Positions 41,501-50,269 of a stretch of DNA of 64,000 nucleotides are shown here, in pieces. Positions within the stretch are counted from its first letter, which is position 1, and each line of letters begins with the position of its first letter. The translations under genes were made by a program, and so were the position numbers. Source of the stretch: Achromobacter aegrifaciens (lineage in GTDB: Bacteria; Pseudomonadota; Gammaproteobacteria; Burkholderiales; Burkholderiaceae_B). The notes beneath the pieces were generated by a model, which did no database searches, was not told the DNA's origin, and saw only the letters and a program-made list of their open reading frames with translations. The stretch is taken from contig NZ_CADIJY010000001.1 in assembly GCF_902859735.1 (NCBI RefSeq), positions 1,178,001-1,242,000 of the forward strand, in the 5' to 3' direction.

Positions 41501-42751
41501 ATGAACACCCGTGAAGCCTGCGTAAATGCCGATCGCCAGGACCCCCTGGCGCCCCTGAAGGACCGTTTCGACCTGCCGCCCGGCGTCCTCTACATGGACG
41601 GCAACTCCCTGGGCGTGCTGCCCAAGGAGGCCGCCGGCCGTGCCGCCGCCGTGATCGGCCAGGAATGGGGCGCGGGCCTGATCCGCAGCTGGAATACCGC
41701 GGGCTGGTTCGAACTGCCCACCCGACTAGGCGACAAGCTGGGCCGCCTGCTGGGCGCGCGCGAAGGCGAACTGGTCGTGACCGACACGACCTCGCTGAAC
41801 ATCTTCAAGGCGCTGGCCGCCGCCCTGCGCATCCAGCAGCACCAGCACCCCAAGCGCCGCGTCATCCTGTCCGAACGCGACAACTTCCCCACCGATCTCT
41901 ACATGATCCAGGGCATGATCGACCTGCTGCAGCAGGGCTATGAAATGCGCCTGATCGACGATAAGCTGCCGCTGGAAAAGGCGCTGGACGAGTCCGTGGC
42001 GGTGATGCTGCTGTCGCACGTGAATTACCGCAGCGGCCAGATGCACGACATGGCCGCCGTGACCGCGCTGGCGCACGAGCGCGGCGCGCTGGCGATCTGG
42101 GACCTGGCGCACGCCGCGGGCGCGGTGCCGGTGGACCTGAACGGCGCCGACGCCGACTTCGCCGTGGGCTGCACCTATAAGTACCTGAACGGCGGCCCCG
42201 GTTCGCCCGCCTTCATCTGGGTGGCGCCGCGCCACACCAAGGACTTCTGGCAGCCGCTATCCGGCTGGTGGGGCCACACGCGGCCATTCGATATGACCGT
42301 GGCCTACGAGCCGGCCGGCGGCGTGCGCCGCTACCTGTGCGGCACCCAGCCCATCGTGTCGCTGTCGCTGGTGGAATGCGGCCTGGACGTGGCGCACGCC
42401 GCCGACATGGCCGAGGTGCGCAAGAAATCCCTGGCGCTGGGCGACCTGTTCATCGCGCTGGTCGAAGAGCGTTGCGCCGGCCATCCGCTCACGCTGGTGA
42501 CGCCGCGCAAGCACGCCGACCGCGGCAGCCATGTCAGTTTCCGCCACCCCAACGGCTTCGAAGTGATGCAGGCCCTGATCGCGCGCGGCGTGATCGGCGA
42601 CTATCGCGAACCCGAGGTGCTGCGCTTCGGCCTGACGCCGCTGTACTTCGGCTACGCCGACGTCTGGGATGCCGTGGATATCCTGAAGGACGTGCTGGAC
42701 ACGCGTTCCTGGGACAAGCCGGAATTCAAGCACCGCGCCGCCGTGACCTGA
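41501..42751 (+). CDS. kynU: Kynureninase
   Basis: PLP enzyme of 416 residues that cleaves L-kynurenine to anthranilate and alanine in tryptophan catabolism. The PLP lysine is Lys227 in [11 protein letters not shown]. Other conserved elements are [17 protein letters not shown] (PLP phosphate contact region) and [11 protein letters not shown]. An ATG at 41501 with GGAG upstream is used. It is followed 77 bases later by an amino-acid permease and is divergent from kynR. kynA and kynB, the other pathway genes, are not in this window. Confidence 0.95.
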   Translation: MNTREACVNADRQDPLAPLKDRFDLPPGVLYMDGNSLGVLPKEAAGRAAAVIGQEWGAGLIRSWNTAGWFELPTRLGDKLGRLLGAREGELVVTDTTSLNIFKALAAALRIQQHQHPKRRVILSERDNFPTDLYMIQGMIDLLQQGYEMRLIDDKLPLEKALDESVAVMLLSHVNYRSGQMHDMAAVTALAHERGALAIWDLAHAAGAVPVDLNGADADFAVGCTYKYLNGGPGSPAFIWVAPRHTKDFWQPLSGWWGHTRPFDMTVAYEPAGGVRRYLCGTQPIVSLSLVECGLDVAHAADMAEVRKKSLALGDLFIALVEERCAGHPLTLVTPRKHADRGSHVSFRHPNGFEVMQALIARGVIGDYREPEVLRFGLTPLYFGYADVWDAVDILKDVLDTRSWDKPEFKHRAAVT

Positions 42752-42828
42752 GCGCCGCAACACAACCCCATTGCGCGGGCCAAACCGGCCCTACATCCAC
42801 AAAGAGAGCGCAGGACCTGGAGGAGACA

Positions 42829-44235
42829 ATGCAACAACAAAAAGGATTCGGCCAGATCGCCGAACGCGAGCAGGGCCTGAAGCGGCGGCTGACGTCGGGG
42901 CAGATGAGCATGATCGCCATCGGCGGCGCCATCGGCACGGGCCTGTTCCTGGGCAGCAAGTTCGCCATCGGCTTTGCCGGACCCAGCGTGATCATCAGCT
43001 ACGCCATCGGCGGCCTGATCACGCTGCTGCTGATGGGCTGCCTGGCGGAAATGACGGTGGCGCATTCCACCTCGGGTTCCTTCGGCGCCTATGCCGAGCA
43101 CTACGTCGGCCCGCTGGCGGGGTTTCTGGTGCGCTACGCGTACTGGTCCTGCGTGGTGCTGGCGGTAGGCACCGAAGTTACCGCCGTGGCCGAGTACATG
43201 AAGTTCTGGTTTCCGGACGTGCCCGGCTGGCAGTGGGTCTGCCTGTTCTCGGCCGTGCTGATCTTCATCAACGCCATGAGCGTCAAGACTTTCGGCACGG
43301 TCGAATACTGGTTCTCCACGATCAAGATCACCGCCATCGTCGCCTTCATCATCCTGGGCGCCTACGTGGTCTGGGGCAATCCGCAGTACGGCACCGCCCT
43401 GTACACCTCGCACGGCGGGTTCTTCCCGAACGGCGTCTGGGGCATGTGGATCGCCGTGGTCATTTCGATCTTCAGCTACCTCAGCGTGGAGATGATTGCG
43501 GTGGCCGCGGGCGAGGCCGAAGACCCCGAACGCGCGGTCAAGCAGGCGTTCCGCGCCACCATCGTCCGGCTGGTGGTGTTCTACCTGCTGACGCTGGCGC
43601 TGATCCTGGCCATCGTGCCCTGGGACGAGGCCGGCAAGGGCGGCAGTCCCTTCGTCAAGGTGATGCAGGCGCTGGAGATTCCGGGGGCGGCGGGCGTCAT
43701 CAACTTCATCGTGCTGGTGGCGGCGCTGTCGGCCATGAACAGCCAGCTTTACATCACCACGCGCATGATGTTCAGCCTGTCGCGCGCCGGCCATGCGCCG
43801 TCCGCGTTCGGCAAGCTGACGCGCAGCGGCACGCCGCTGAACGCGCTGCTGCTGTCGACCAGCGGCATTGCCATCGCCGCGGTGCTGAACGTGCTGTACC
43901 CCGAGACCTCGTTCACGCTGATGATGGCGATTTCGATGTTCGGCGCGCTGTTTACGTGGATGATGATCTTCGTCACCCACTACTGCTTCCGCCGCCGCTG
44001 GGCGCGCGAAGGGGGCGGCAAGCTGTCGTTCCGCATGCCGGGCTTTCCGGTGCTGACCCTGCTGGGCGCGGGCGCGATGCTGGCGATCCTGGCCACCACC
44101 TACTTCACCAGCGTCTTCAAGATGACGCTGGTGTTCGGTGTGCCTTTCCTGCTGGTGCTGGCCGTGCTTTATCAGCTGCTGTTCCGTCGGCGCGGCGAAG
44201 CCGTTGCGCTGACCCCGCGCGGCCAGCGTTCCTGA
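42829..44235 (+). CDS. Amino-acid permease of the kynurenine module (AAT family)
   Basis: Inner-membrane amino-acid permease of 468 residues with about 12 helices. The AAT signature AIGGAIGTGLFLGSKFAIGF lies at residues 30-49, and the SMFGALFTWMMIFVTHY segment is in the eleventh helix region. The position after kynU suggests import of tryptophan, kynurenine or another aromatic amino acid, which is inferred. ATG 42829 has GGAGGAG upstream. A hairpin terminator follows at 44259. An operon with kynU is likely from the 77-base gap. Confidence 0.87.
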   Translation: MQQQKGFGQIAEREQGLKRRLTSGQMSMIAIGGAIGTGLFLGSKFAIGFAGPSVIISYAIGGLITLLLMGCLAEMTVAHSTSGSFGAYAEHYVGPLAGFLVRYAYWSCVVLAVGTEVTAVAEYMKFWFPDVPGWQWVCLFSAVLIFINAMSVKTFGTVEYWFSTIKITAIVAFIILGAYVVWGNPQYGTALYTSHGGFFPNGVWGMWIAVVISIFSYLSVEMIAVAAGEAEDPERAVKQAFRATIVRLVVFYLLTLALILAIVPWDEAGKGGSPFVKVMQALEIPGAAGVINFIVLVAALSAMNSQLYITTRMMFSLSRAGHAPSAFGKLTRSGTPLNALLLSTSGIAIAAVLNVLYPETSFTLMMAISMFGALFTWMMIFVTHYCFRRRWAREGGGKLSFRMPGFPVLTLLGAGAMLAILATTYFTSVFKMTLVFGVPFLLVLAVLYQLLFRRRGEAVALTPRGQRS

Positions 44236-44258
44236 CATAGCTGCGCCCGGTTCAGACG

Positions 44259-44286
44259 CGGGCCTGAGGCGCAAGCCTCAGGCCCG
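44259..44286 (+). terminator. Terminator hairpin after the permease gene
   Basis: CGGGCCTGAGGC and GCCTCAGGCCCG form a perfect 12-bp stem with a GCAA tetraloop, followed by TATTT. The stable GNRA-type loop supports a real RNA structure. It is 23 bases after the permease stop and faces the convergent VOC gene. Confidence 0.78.
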
Positions 44287-44303
44287 TATTTCATGGCCGG
44301 GCT

Positions 44304-44717
44304 TCAGGCGCTGGCCAAGGCGGGCGCAGGCTGCTGGGCAGCCTGTTCCTGCGGCCCCGGCGCGAACACGCGCAGCCGGTGGCCGTCGGGATCCAGCGCC
44401 ACGAAGGTGCGACCGAAATCCATATCGGTGGGCGCCTGCAGGATGGGCAGGCCGCGCAGGCTCCAGTCCAGGTGGCGGCGGTCCAGCGCCTGCGCGTCCG
44501 AAACGGTAAAGGCGAGTTCGGTCGCGCCGCCGCGGCCGGCAGCGGCCGGCTCCACGGTATAGCGCGACCACAGGCCCAGCATCAGGCCGGAATCCAGCCT
44601 GAACAGTGCGAAGGTGGGGGAGCTTTCGAGGGGCGGACGCTGCAGCAGGGCGCTGTAGAACGCGGCGCTGGCGGCGGGCTTTTCGACGTAGAAAATCACG
44701 AAATTGGTGTCTGACAT
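44304..44717 (-). CDS. VOC-superfamily protein (glyoxalase/bleomycin resistance-like)
   Basis: Small metalloenzyme-fold protein of 137 residues. Paired beta-alpha-beta-beta-beta units are visible: FVIFYVEKPAASAAFYSALL, LFRLDSGLMLGLWS, then a second unit with PTDMDFGRTFVALDPDGHRL and RVFAPG. This YafY-associated VOC type is related to PhnB and drug-binding proteins; its ligand is unknown. The WYL regulator at 44796 lies upstream on the same strand and an inverted repeat lies between. The Ala/Gln-rich tail is not part of the fold. Confidence 0.83.
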   Translation of the reverse strand: MSDTNFVIFYVEKPAASAAFYSALLQRPPLESSPTFALFRLDSGLMLGLWSRYTVEPAAAGRGGATELAFTVSDAQALDRRHLDWSLRGLPILQAPTDMDFGRTFVALDPDGHRLRVFAPGPQEQAAQQPAPALASA

Positions 44718-44750
44718 GATGCGCTCCGGGTGGTAGACGCGCTCATCTTA

Positions 44751-44765
44751 GACAGGGGTGCTGTC
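44751..44765 (-). promoter_or_regulatory. Inverted repeat upstream of the VOC gene (WYL regulator site candidate)
   Basis: GACAG-GGGTG-CTGTC lies 34-48 bases before the VOC start, next to a TAAGAT element (44750-44745, minus strand) that could be a -10. The same dyad orientation (CTGTCA-type half-sites) occurs near VOC genes controlled by YafY-type regulators, from memory. Confidence 0.4.
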
Positions 44766-44795
44766 AGTTTTTGGCAGTAGCTTTTATCTGCATTT

Positions 44796-45488
44796 TCATC
44801 CGCATTGCTTGGGCGATCGGTCGATCGCGCGCCACTCCTTCAGCAGCGCATGGCGGCGCTTGGGATAACGCTCACCGGGCGTCAGCGTGGCGATGCGATC
44901 GGTGCGGAAATGGCGGAAGTCCTGGCGCAGTTCGCACCAGGCCATGACGATGCGCACGCTGTCGAAAAACCCCAGCGCGAACGGCCAGATCACCCGCGCG
45001 GAATCGGCGCCCTTGTCGTCGCGGTACGTGATGTCGATCTTCTGTTCGCAGCGTATGGCGTGGCGGATCAGCGACAGGTCCACGCGGTCCACCACCTGCA
45101 TCGCGCTGGGCCCGACCAGCAGCGGTATCGCATCCAGCCCGTCGCGCATTTCCGCCGGCAGCACCGCGCCGATCTTGGCCAGCGCGTTGCTCGCCGCCTG
45201 CGCCAGGCGCGGGTCGGCCCGGTCCGCGACCCAGCGCGTGCCCAGCACCAGCGCCTCGATCTCCTCGGTGCTGAACATCAGCGGCGGCAGCATGAAACCG
45301 GGCCGCAGCACGTAGCCCACGCCCGGTTCGCCCTCGATCTCGGCGCCCTGCGATTGCAGGGTGGCGATGTCGCGGTAGAGCGTGCGTATGCTGACGCCCA
45401 GGTCGGCGGCCAGTTGGCGGCCGCTGACGGGGCGGCGATGGCAGCGCAAGGTCTGCATCAGGCCCAGGAGGCGTTCGGTGCGGGACAT
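44796..45488 (-). CDS. YafY-type WYL-domain transcriptional regulator
   Basis: Regulator of 230 residues: a DeoR/HTH-11 domain (RRPVSGRQLAADLGVSIRTLYRD) and a WYL domain, where the Trp/Tyr/Leu element is KIDITYRDDKGADS and the ligand pocket segment ends VIWPFALGFFD. A C-terminal WCELRQDFRHFRTDRI matches the YafY family. WYL proteins bind nucleotide-type or nucleic-acid ligands. The start at 45488 (MSRTERLLGLMQTL) is the usual family start; a longer ATG is at 45515. It is upstream of the VOC gene on the same strand, 78 bases apart. Confidence 0.85.
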   Translation of the reverse strand: MSRTERLLGLMQTLRCHRRPVSGRQLAADLGVSIRTLYRDIATLQSQGAEIEGEPGVGYVLRPGFMLPPLMFSTEEIEALVLGTRWVADRADPRLAQAASNALAKIGAVLPAEMRDGLDAIPLLVGPSAMQVVDRVDLSLIRHAIRCEQKIDITYRDDKGADSARVIWPFALGFFDSVRIVMAWCELRQDFRHFRTDRIATLTPGERYPKRRHALLKEWRAIDRSPKQCG

Positions 45489-45564
45489 GGGGGCGGGCGG
45501 GGATGGAGGATCCATAATGCTGCCACGAAATGGCAGCAGGCGGGGCTCCGTCCGCAGCGGGATT

Positions 45565-46536
45565 TCAGGCCGGCGGCAGGGCCATCAGCCACTCGTGCAC
45601 GCGCGCGGCCAGGTCCAGGCTGTTGCGGTCCATCATCAGCATGTGCGAATTGCCGGCGATGCCCAGCTCGGGCAGCGACAGCAAGGTGACGCAGGGATGC
45701 CGCCGCGCGAAATCGCGCACCCGCTCGCGCATGCGCGGCCAGCGCGGGTCCGTGTCCATGTTGTCGCCCATGAGGACCAGGGTGGGCGTGCGGTAGCCGG
45801 CGTCCAGTTGCGGGATGCTGGCCGGCTCCAGCGCAACCACGGCGCGCACCAGATCGGGCCGGGCGGCGGCCGCGCGGATGCCGAATACGCCCGCCTGCGA
45901 ATGGCAGATGACGATCATGCGGCCGACCCGCTCCAGCAAGGCCAGATAGCCGCGCAGGACGGCGGCGTCGGTATGCACCCAGCGCGGCACCATCTGCGCG
46001 GCCAGCTCGCCGAAGGCTTGCACCGGGAACTGCGTGTTGCCATAGGCGCTGCCGGGGCCGGGGCGCGTGCCCGGGCGGCCGATGCGAAAGCGCGTGTAGC
46101 AGTCTTCCTGCGCCTGCACGATGGGGCCTTCCGGCCAGATCTCGGGAACCGGCGCGTAGCCTGAGCGGCCGCGTTCCACGGCATCGCACAGATAGGCGTC
46201 CCAGCCGCGGCGCAGGAAGGCATGGAGCCAGCCCTGGCGGCCATCGGGCGTGGTCTCCCACGCCGCGCCGGTCATGCCGCCGCCATGCCAGAAGGCCAGC
46301 GGCGGGCGGCCACTGGCCGGCTCGGCCAGGAAGTACTGCGCATACATCTGCTCGACGCGGTAGGTGCCGTTGGGGTCCAGCGCGACGGGCTGGCCGCCTT
46401 CGGCCATCACCACCTCGCGCCGCGGCAGGCCCGACAGGCTGACCTCGCGTCCGCCCACGTGGAAGGCGCCCATGTCGCGCAGCCGGATCGGCGCGAGCGC
46501 GTCCGATGCGTCGCGGCCGGGTTCGTCCGTCATCAT
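45565..46536 (-). CDS. Alpha/beta-hydrolase, putative esterase
   Basis: Alpha/beta-fold hydrolase of 323 residues without a signal peptide. Oxyanion element WHGGGMTG (84-91), nucleophile Ser213 in CHSQAG, and His298 in GNSHML; an acidic residue likely lies in GDNMDTDPRW. The C-HSQAG elbow and the N-terminal GGRE-V segment are those of esterases often found beside Bug binding proteins. It overlaps the Bug gene stop end by four bases (46533-46536). Substrate unknown; a carboxylic ester hydrolysed after import is plausible. Confidence 0.82.
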   Translation of the reverse strand: MMTDEPGRDASDALAPIRLRDMGAFHVGGREVSLSGLPRREVVMAEGGQPVALDPNGTYRVEQMYAQYFLAEPASGRPPLAFWHGGGMTGAAWETTPDGRQGWLHAFLRRGWDAYLCDAVERGRSGYAPVPEIWPEGPIVQAQEDCYTRFRIGRPGTRPGPGSAYGNTQFPVQAFGELAAQMVPRWVHTDAAVLRGYLALLERVGRMIVICHSQAGVFGIRAAAARPDLVRAVVALEPASIPQLDAGYRTPTLVLMGDNMDTDPRWPRMRERVRDFARRHPCVTLLSLPELGIAGNSHMLMMDRNSLDLAARVHEWLMALPPA

Positions 46537-47546
46537 TCGGCCCGGATGCGGTTGGCCTGGATCACGTCTTTCCAGCGCGCGGTCTCGGCCACCACAAAGT
46601 CGCCCAGCGCCTGGCGCGGCCCGGCGGCAGTCTCCACGCCCAATTCGCGCATCTTGGCGGCGACCTCCGGCGCCTGCAAGGCGTCGTTGAAGGCTTGGTG
46701 CAGCGCGGCCAGCGTGGCGTCCGGCGTGCCGGCCGGCGCCATGATGCCGAACCAGGGCGTGATCAGGAAATCGGCCACGCCGGCTTCGGCGAAGGTCGGC
46801 ACGTCTGGAATGGCCGGCGCGCGCTTGGCGCTGGCCACGGCCAGCGCCCGCAGCTTGCCCGCGCGGATGTTCGCCAGCGAAGCCGGCAGGTTGTCGAAAT
46901 ACATGTCGACCTGGCCGCCCAGCAGGTCGGCCGCGACCTGACCGGCGCCCTTGTAGGGAATGTGCGCCACATCGATGCCGGTGCGCAGCTTCAGCAATTC
47001 GGTGGCCAGGTGGGCCGAGCCGCCCACGCCCGACGAGGCCGAGTTCAGCTTGCCCGGATGGGCGCGGGCGTAGGCCAGCAGCTCAGCCACGGTCTGCGCT
47101 GGCACCTTGGGATTGACGACCAGCACGCTGGGCACCGTCCCGATCATGGCGACGGGCGCGAAGTCCTTGACGATGTCGTAGGGAGCGGGCTGGTAGAGCG
47201 AGGGCGCGACCGTGCAGCCGAAGGCGCACATCAGCAATGTGTAGCCGTCGGGCGCGGCGCGCGCCACCGCCTGCGTGCCGATATTGCCGCCGGCGCCGGC
47301 GCGGTTTTCCACGATCAGAGGCTGGCCCAGACGCTTGGCCAGGCTGTCGCTGAGGATGCGGGCCAGGATGTCGGGCGTGCCGCCGGCGGGGAAGGGCACC
47401 ACCAGCGTCACGGGACGTTCGGGAAAGCCCGCCGCAGCGGCCGGCTGTGCGGCGCCCAGTAGCAGCGCAGCTCCGGTGAGCGCGGCCGCCATCCAGCGGC
47501 GGGGGGAAGCGCGCCAGCGCGCGGCGGTCAGGCCCAGGGGGATCAT
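46533..47546 (-). CDS. Bug-family tripartite tricarboxylate-type binding protein
   Basis: Periplasmic solute-binding protein of 337 residues. The signal peptide runs to about residue 40 (QPAAAAG), followed by the TctC/Bug pattern: ERPVTLVVPFPAGGTPDILA, RAGAGGNIGTQAVARAAPDG, and GQVDMYFDNLPASLANIRAG. Bug proteins are extremely numerous in Bordetella and Achromobacter and bind carboxylates or amides; no TctAB membrane genes are adjacent. It precedes the esterase gene with ATGA overlap, so the esterase may act on its ligand. A divergent LysR gene faces it. Confidence 0.9.
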   Translation of the reverse strand: MIPLGLTAARWRASPRRWMAAALTGAALLLGAAQPAAAAGFPERPVTLVVPFPAGGTPDILARILSDSLAKRLGQPLIVENRAGAGGNIGTQAVARAAPDGYTLLMCAFGCTVAPSLYQPAPYDIVKDFAPVAMIGTVPSVLVVNPKVPAQTVAELLAYARAHPGKLNSASSGVGGSAHLATELLKLRTGIDVAHIPYKGAGQVAADLLGGQVDMYFDNLPASLANIRAGKLRALAVASAKRAPAIPDVPTFAEAGVADFLITPWFGIMAPAGTPDATLAALHQAFNDALQAPEVAAKMRELGVETAAGPRQALGDFVVAETARWKDVIQANRIRAE

Positions 47547-47708
47547 TGCGGCAGTCTCCGGAAAGTCGGGTCGGGTGCGGAAGGCCCCGATCTGCCGCGG
47601 ACTGTAGCCAAGGCTGACCGCCTTGCCCAATGCTGGCTGCGCAAGCTGTATATGTCGAAAACGGTATGGAATTTTCAATGCATGCATTTCAGGCATAGTA
47701 TGGGCGGC

Positions 47709-48665
47709 ATGAGCGACGCCCAATCCTTGCCCTATCTGCGCCGGCTGGACATGAACCTGCTGCTGACGTTCGACGTCCTGATGCGCACTCGCAGCGCCAC
47801 CGCCAGTTCAGCCCTGCTGCATAAGACGCAGCCCGCCATCAGCCGTGACCTGGCGCGCCTGCGCCGCCGGCTGGAAGATCCCTTGCTGGTGGTGGTGAAG
47901 GGCCGATTCATTCCGACGGAGCGGGCGCTGGAACTGCATTCGGCGGTGCATGACGCGCTGGCGCAGATCGAAGCGGCGCTGCGTCCGGCCGAGGCTTTCG
48001 ACCCGGCCAAGGCCAGCGGCGTGGTCAATATCGGCACCGGCGCGCATAGCGAGATCCTGCTGGCAGCGCCGCTGATCGAACGTCTGCACCGCGCCGCGCC
48101 AGGCATCACACTGCGCTTCCAGTCGGTGCACGGAGACTTCGTGCCGGACGATCTGGACGCGGAGCGGTTGGACATGGCCATCGGCCTGTTCGGCAAGGTG
48201 CCGGCGCGTTTTCATCGGGATACGCTGCTGAAGGACCGGCGCGTGTGCGTGGTGTCGGCGCGGCATCCCTGGGCAGGCAAGCGCGCGCTGGCGCTGGCGG
48301 ATCTGCCGTCCATCAAGTGGTTCGCCTTCGCGCACATGTATGGCCGGGAAACCAACTTCGACCGCGCGCTTAAGCCGGATGCCAGCCGGCTGGAATTTTC
48401 GGCCTACCTGTCCGGCTTCGGCATCACGCCCTATGTGCTGCTGGACACTGATTACGCCACCACCATGCCGGCCAGCGTGGCGCAGGTGCATGGCCGGCAT
48501 TTCCCGCTGGCGACGCTGGAACTGCCTGCCAGCCTGCGCAAGATCGAACTGGTGATGGTGTGGCCGCGGCGCCTGCATACGTCGCCGTTGCAGGCCTGGC
48601 TGCGCGGGCAGATCCGCGAGGTGCTGCGGGAACGCGTGGACGCTCCCGCAGCCAGTGCGGCTTAG
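47709..48665 (+). CDS. LysR-family transcriptional regulator
   Basis: LysR regulator of 318 residues with its HTH at about 14-74 (LLLTFDVLMRTRSATASSAL, ISRDLARLRRRLEDPLLVVV). The effector domain contains GVVNIGTGAHSEILL and DMAIGLFGKVP. It resembles the NodD/LinR-type LysR group. It is divergent from the Bug-esterase pair with 162 bases between and probably controls it. ATG 47709 or the ATG at 47700 may be the start. Its stop overlaps the end of the convergent 48662 gene by four bases. Confidence 0.85.
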   Translation: MSDAQSLPYLRRLDMNLLLTFDVLMRTRSATASSALLHKTQPAISRDLARLRRRLEDPLLVVVKGRFIPTERALELHSAVHDALAQIEAALRPAEAFDPAKASGVVNIGTGAHSEILLAAPLIERLHRAAPGITLRFQSVHGDFVPDDLDAERLDMAIGLFGKVPARFHRDTLLKDRRVCVVSARHPWAGKRALALADLPSIKWFAFAHMYGRETNFDRALKPDASRLEFSAYLSGFGITPYVLLDTDYATTMPASVAQVHGRHFPLATLELPASLRKIELVMVWPRRLHTSPLQAWLRGQIREVLRERVDAPAASAA

Positions 48666-49522
48666 GAACCGACCTTCTTGCCAGTCGCCACGTCGATGGC
48701 CGAGCCGTCTTCCAGGCTGACGCGGTAGATCTCGCGCACCACGTTGCCGGCGAAGCCGATCTCGACGATGGACACGTCCTTGAAGGTGGTGTTGATGCCG
48801 TCCGGCAGCACGGCGTTGAACTTGTCGGACTCCTGCTTCATGGCGTCCTGCAGGCGCGTGTCGTACATCGCCATGCTGTAGACCAGGGTGGTGTGCGGAT
48901 TGTGCGCGCGCACTTCCTTGCCGTCCTGCATGATGTTCACGCCGCTCACGCCCATGGTCTTGACCAGGTCTTTCCCGGCGTCGCCCATCTTGGCGTAGAC
49001 CGGGCCGGTGACGCGCGGCAAGGGGCCGTCGCGCAGCGGCGCCAGGGCGGCGGTGGCGACGGTGTTGTAGCGCATCATGTCCTCGAAGCCCTGGCCGCTC
49101 TTGACCACGCCCAGGTCCAGCCACCACGGATGGCCCGCGCCCTTGGCGGCTTCGGTGGGATAGAAATTCTTCAGCGTGACCTGCAGCGGGGCCGGCGGCT
49201 TGGGCAGGGCCTTGAGCATGCGGGCGGGCGTTTGCGGGTCGGCGCTGTGGATGTGCACCACCGTCACGTGCGGCATGTTGGGCGTTTCGGCCTCGGTCTT
49301 AAGGCCCAGCTTGAGCAGGTCGGCTTTCAGCGTGCCATTGATCTTGGCGTCCAGGATGGCGTTGACGTCCTGTGGCAGACGGTAGACCACGCCATAGGTC
49401 GCCTTGTGTTCTCGGAACCCGGTCTGGTCCAGGGCGCTGTTGTCGATGGGGGCGGCGGCATGCGCGCCCGAGGCGGATACGAACAGGCCGAGGGCGGCCA
49501 GCTGGAAGACACGCTTGATCAT
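48662..49522 (-). CDS. Secreted protein with two HxT motifs, 2H-phosphoesterase-like
   Basis: Exported protein of 286 residues. A signal peptide (1-23, SGAHA) is followed by a domain with two HxT motifs: His85-x-Thr87 in NMPHVTVVHIH and His210-x-Thr212 in NPHTTLVYS, about 125 residues apart. Two HxT motifs at the ends of matching strands define the 2H phosphoesterase superfamily (CPDase, LigT types), which normally works in the cytoplasm; a secreted version is unusual. Family unknown to me otherwise. It may be a cyclic-phosphate or other ester hydrolase, which is inferred. Confidence 0.68.
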   Translation of the reverse strand: MIKRVFQLAALGLFVSASGAHAAAPIDNSALDQTGFREHKATYGVVYRLPQDVNAILDAKINGTLKADLLKLGLKTEAETPNMPHVTVVHIHSADPQTPARMLKALPKPPAPLQVTLKNFYPTEAAKGAGHPWWLDLGVVKSGQGFEDMMRYNTVATAALAPLRDGPLPRVTGPVYAKMGDAGKDLVKTMGVSGVNIMQDGKEVRAHNPHTTLVYSMAMYDTRLQDAMKQESDKFNAVLPDGINTTFKDVSIVEIGFAGNVVREIYRVSLEDGSAIDVATGKKVGS

Positions 49523-49665
49523 GGAGATTCCTTTTGTTTGTGTAGGCCCGCGAGAGTCATCCGCAGTGTGGCCAGCGCGGATGTAATGCGTATTGCACCA
49601 AGCAAAAGAATTCCGATACCAGCCTGCGCATGCCCGATAGCTGGCGGGCGCCGGCTGATATCCGC

Positions 49666-50133
49666 CTACGCAAAAAAGACGATGGCCACGATGGCGATGC
49701 CCAGCAGCAGGTTGATGCCGACCCAGCGGCGTATGCCGCCCATGGCCTGGCCGCCCTGGGGCCAGTCGGATGCGGCGACCGCCGCCCGCAACTGCGGGTA
49801 GAGCACGAAGCGGATGTAGGCGTAGATGGCCGTCATGACCAGGCCGCCCGAGGCCATGAGGGTCCAGCTGCGCGGCATGAAGAAGGAGCCGCCCGTCTGC
49901 GCGGCCTGGCTGGCTTCCTGGCCGATCATGAGCGCGCCCGAAAACAGGATCAGCACGATGGCCGCCAGCACGGCATTCAGGAATGGCCCCAGCACCGACG
50001 CCATCAGCCGCAGCCGGACCGGCGGTTCCAGTTGCGCGGCCGCCGGCCGCAGGAAACAGTGCGCGAACAGCATGCCCCCGACCCAGAGGATCACGGCCAG
50101 CAGGTGGATGAATTTGAGCGCGGCATAGAGCAT
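49666..50133 (-). CDS. CopD-type small membrane protein
   Basis: Integral membrane protein of 155 residues with about four helices: LKFIHLLAVILWVGGMLFAH, then VLAAIVLILFSGALMIG, MASGGLVMTAIYAYIRF and WVGINLLLGIAIVAIVFF. The FIHLLAVILWVGGMLF helix with its His is typical of the CopD/DUF2269 group, which are small copper-associated or unknown membrane proteins. The start at 50133 is chosen at the ATG just before the first helix. It is divergent from the ECF sigma gene. Function unknown. Confidence 0.72.
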   Translation of the reverse strand: MLYAALKFIHLLAVILWVGGMLFAHCFLRPAAAQLEPPVRLRLMASVLGPFLNAVLAAIVLILFSGALMIGQEASQAAQTGGSFFMPRSWTLMASGGLVMTAIYAYIRFVLYPQLRAAVAASDWPQGGQAMGGIRRWVGINLLLGIAIVAIVFFA

Positions 50134-50223
50134 GGGGCAGGCCTGTAGGGAGGAATCCGTCCCCATCATATCGCCGTCAAGCGCGGCGCGCGGACTTGAC
50201 CGGAATCATGGTTTTGCATTTAG

Positions 50224-50242
50224 AATGAGATTGATTTCTATT
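50224..50242. promoter_or_regulatory. Fur-box-like site upstream of the haem cluster
   Basis: AATGAGATTGATTTCTATT is AT-rich and partially palindromic, with hexamers resembling the Fur GATAAT-type repeat. It lies 28-46 bases before the ECF sigma start, where Bordetella hurI is known to be iron-controlled. The match is moderate. Confidence 0.45.
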
Positions 50243-50269
50243 TGTGATTGAAAGTTCAGGGAGCCACCC

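Noticed and set aside
42652-44274. Long minus-strand frame over the kynurenine permease, and a second + frame at 42771-44240
   Set aside because: Both are out of frame with a clear 12-helix permease and have shadow-type composition.
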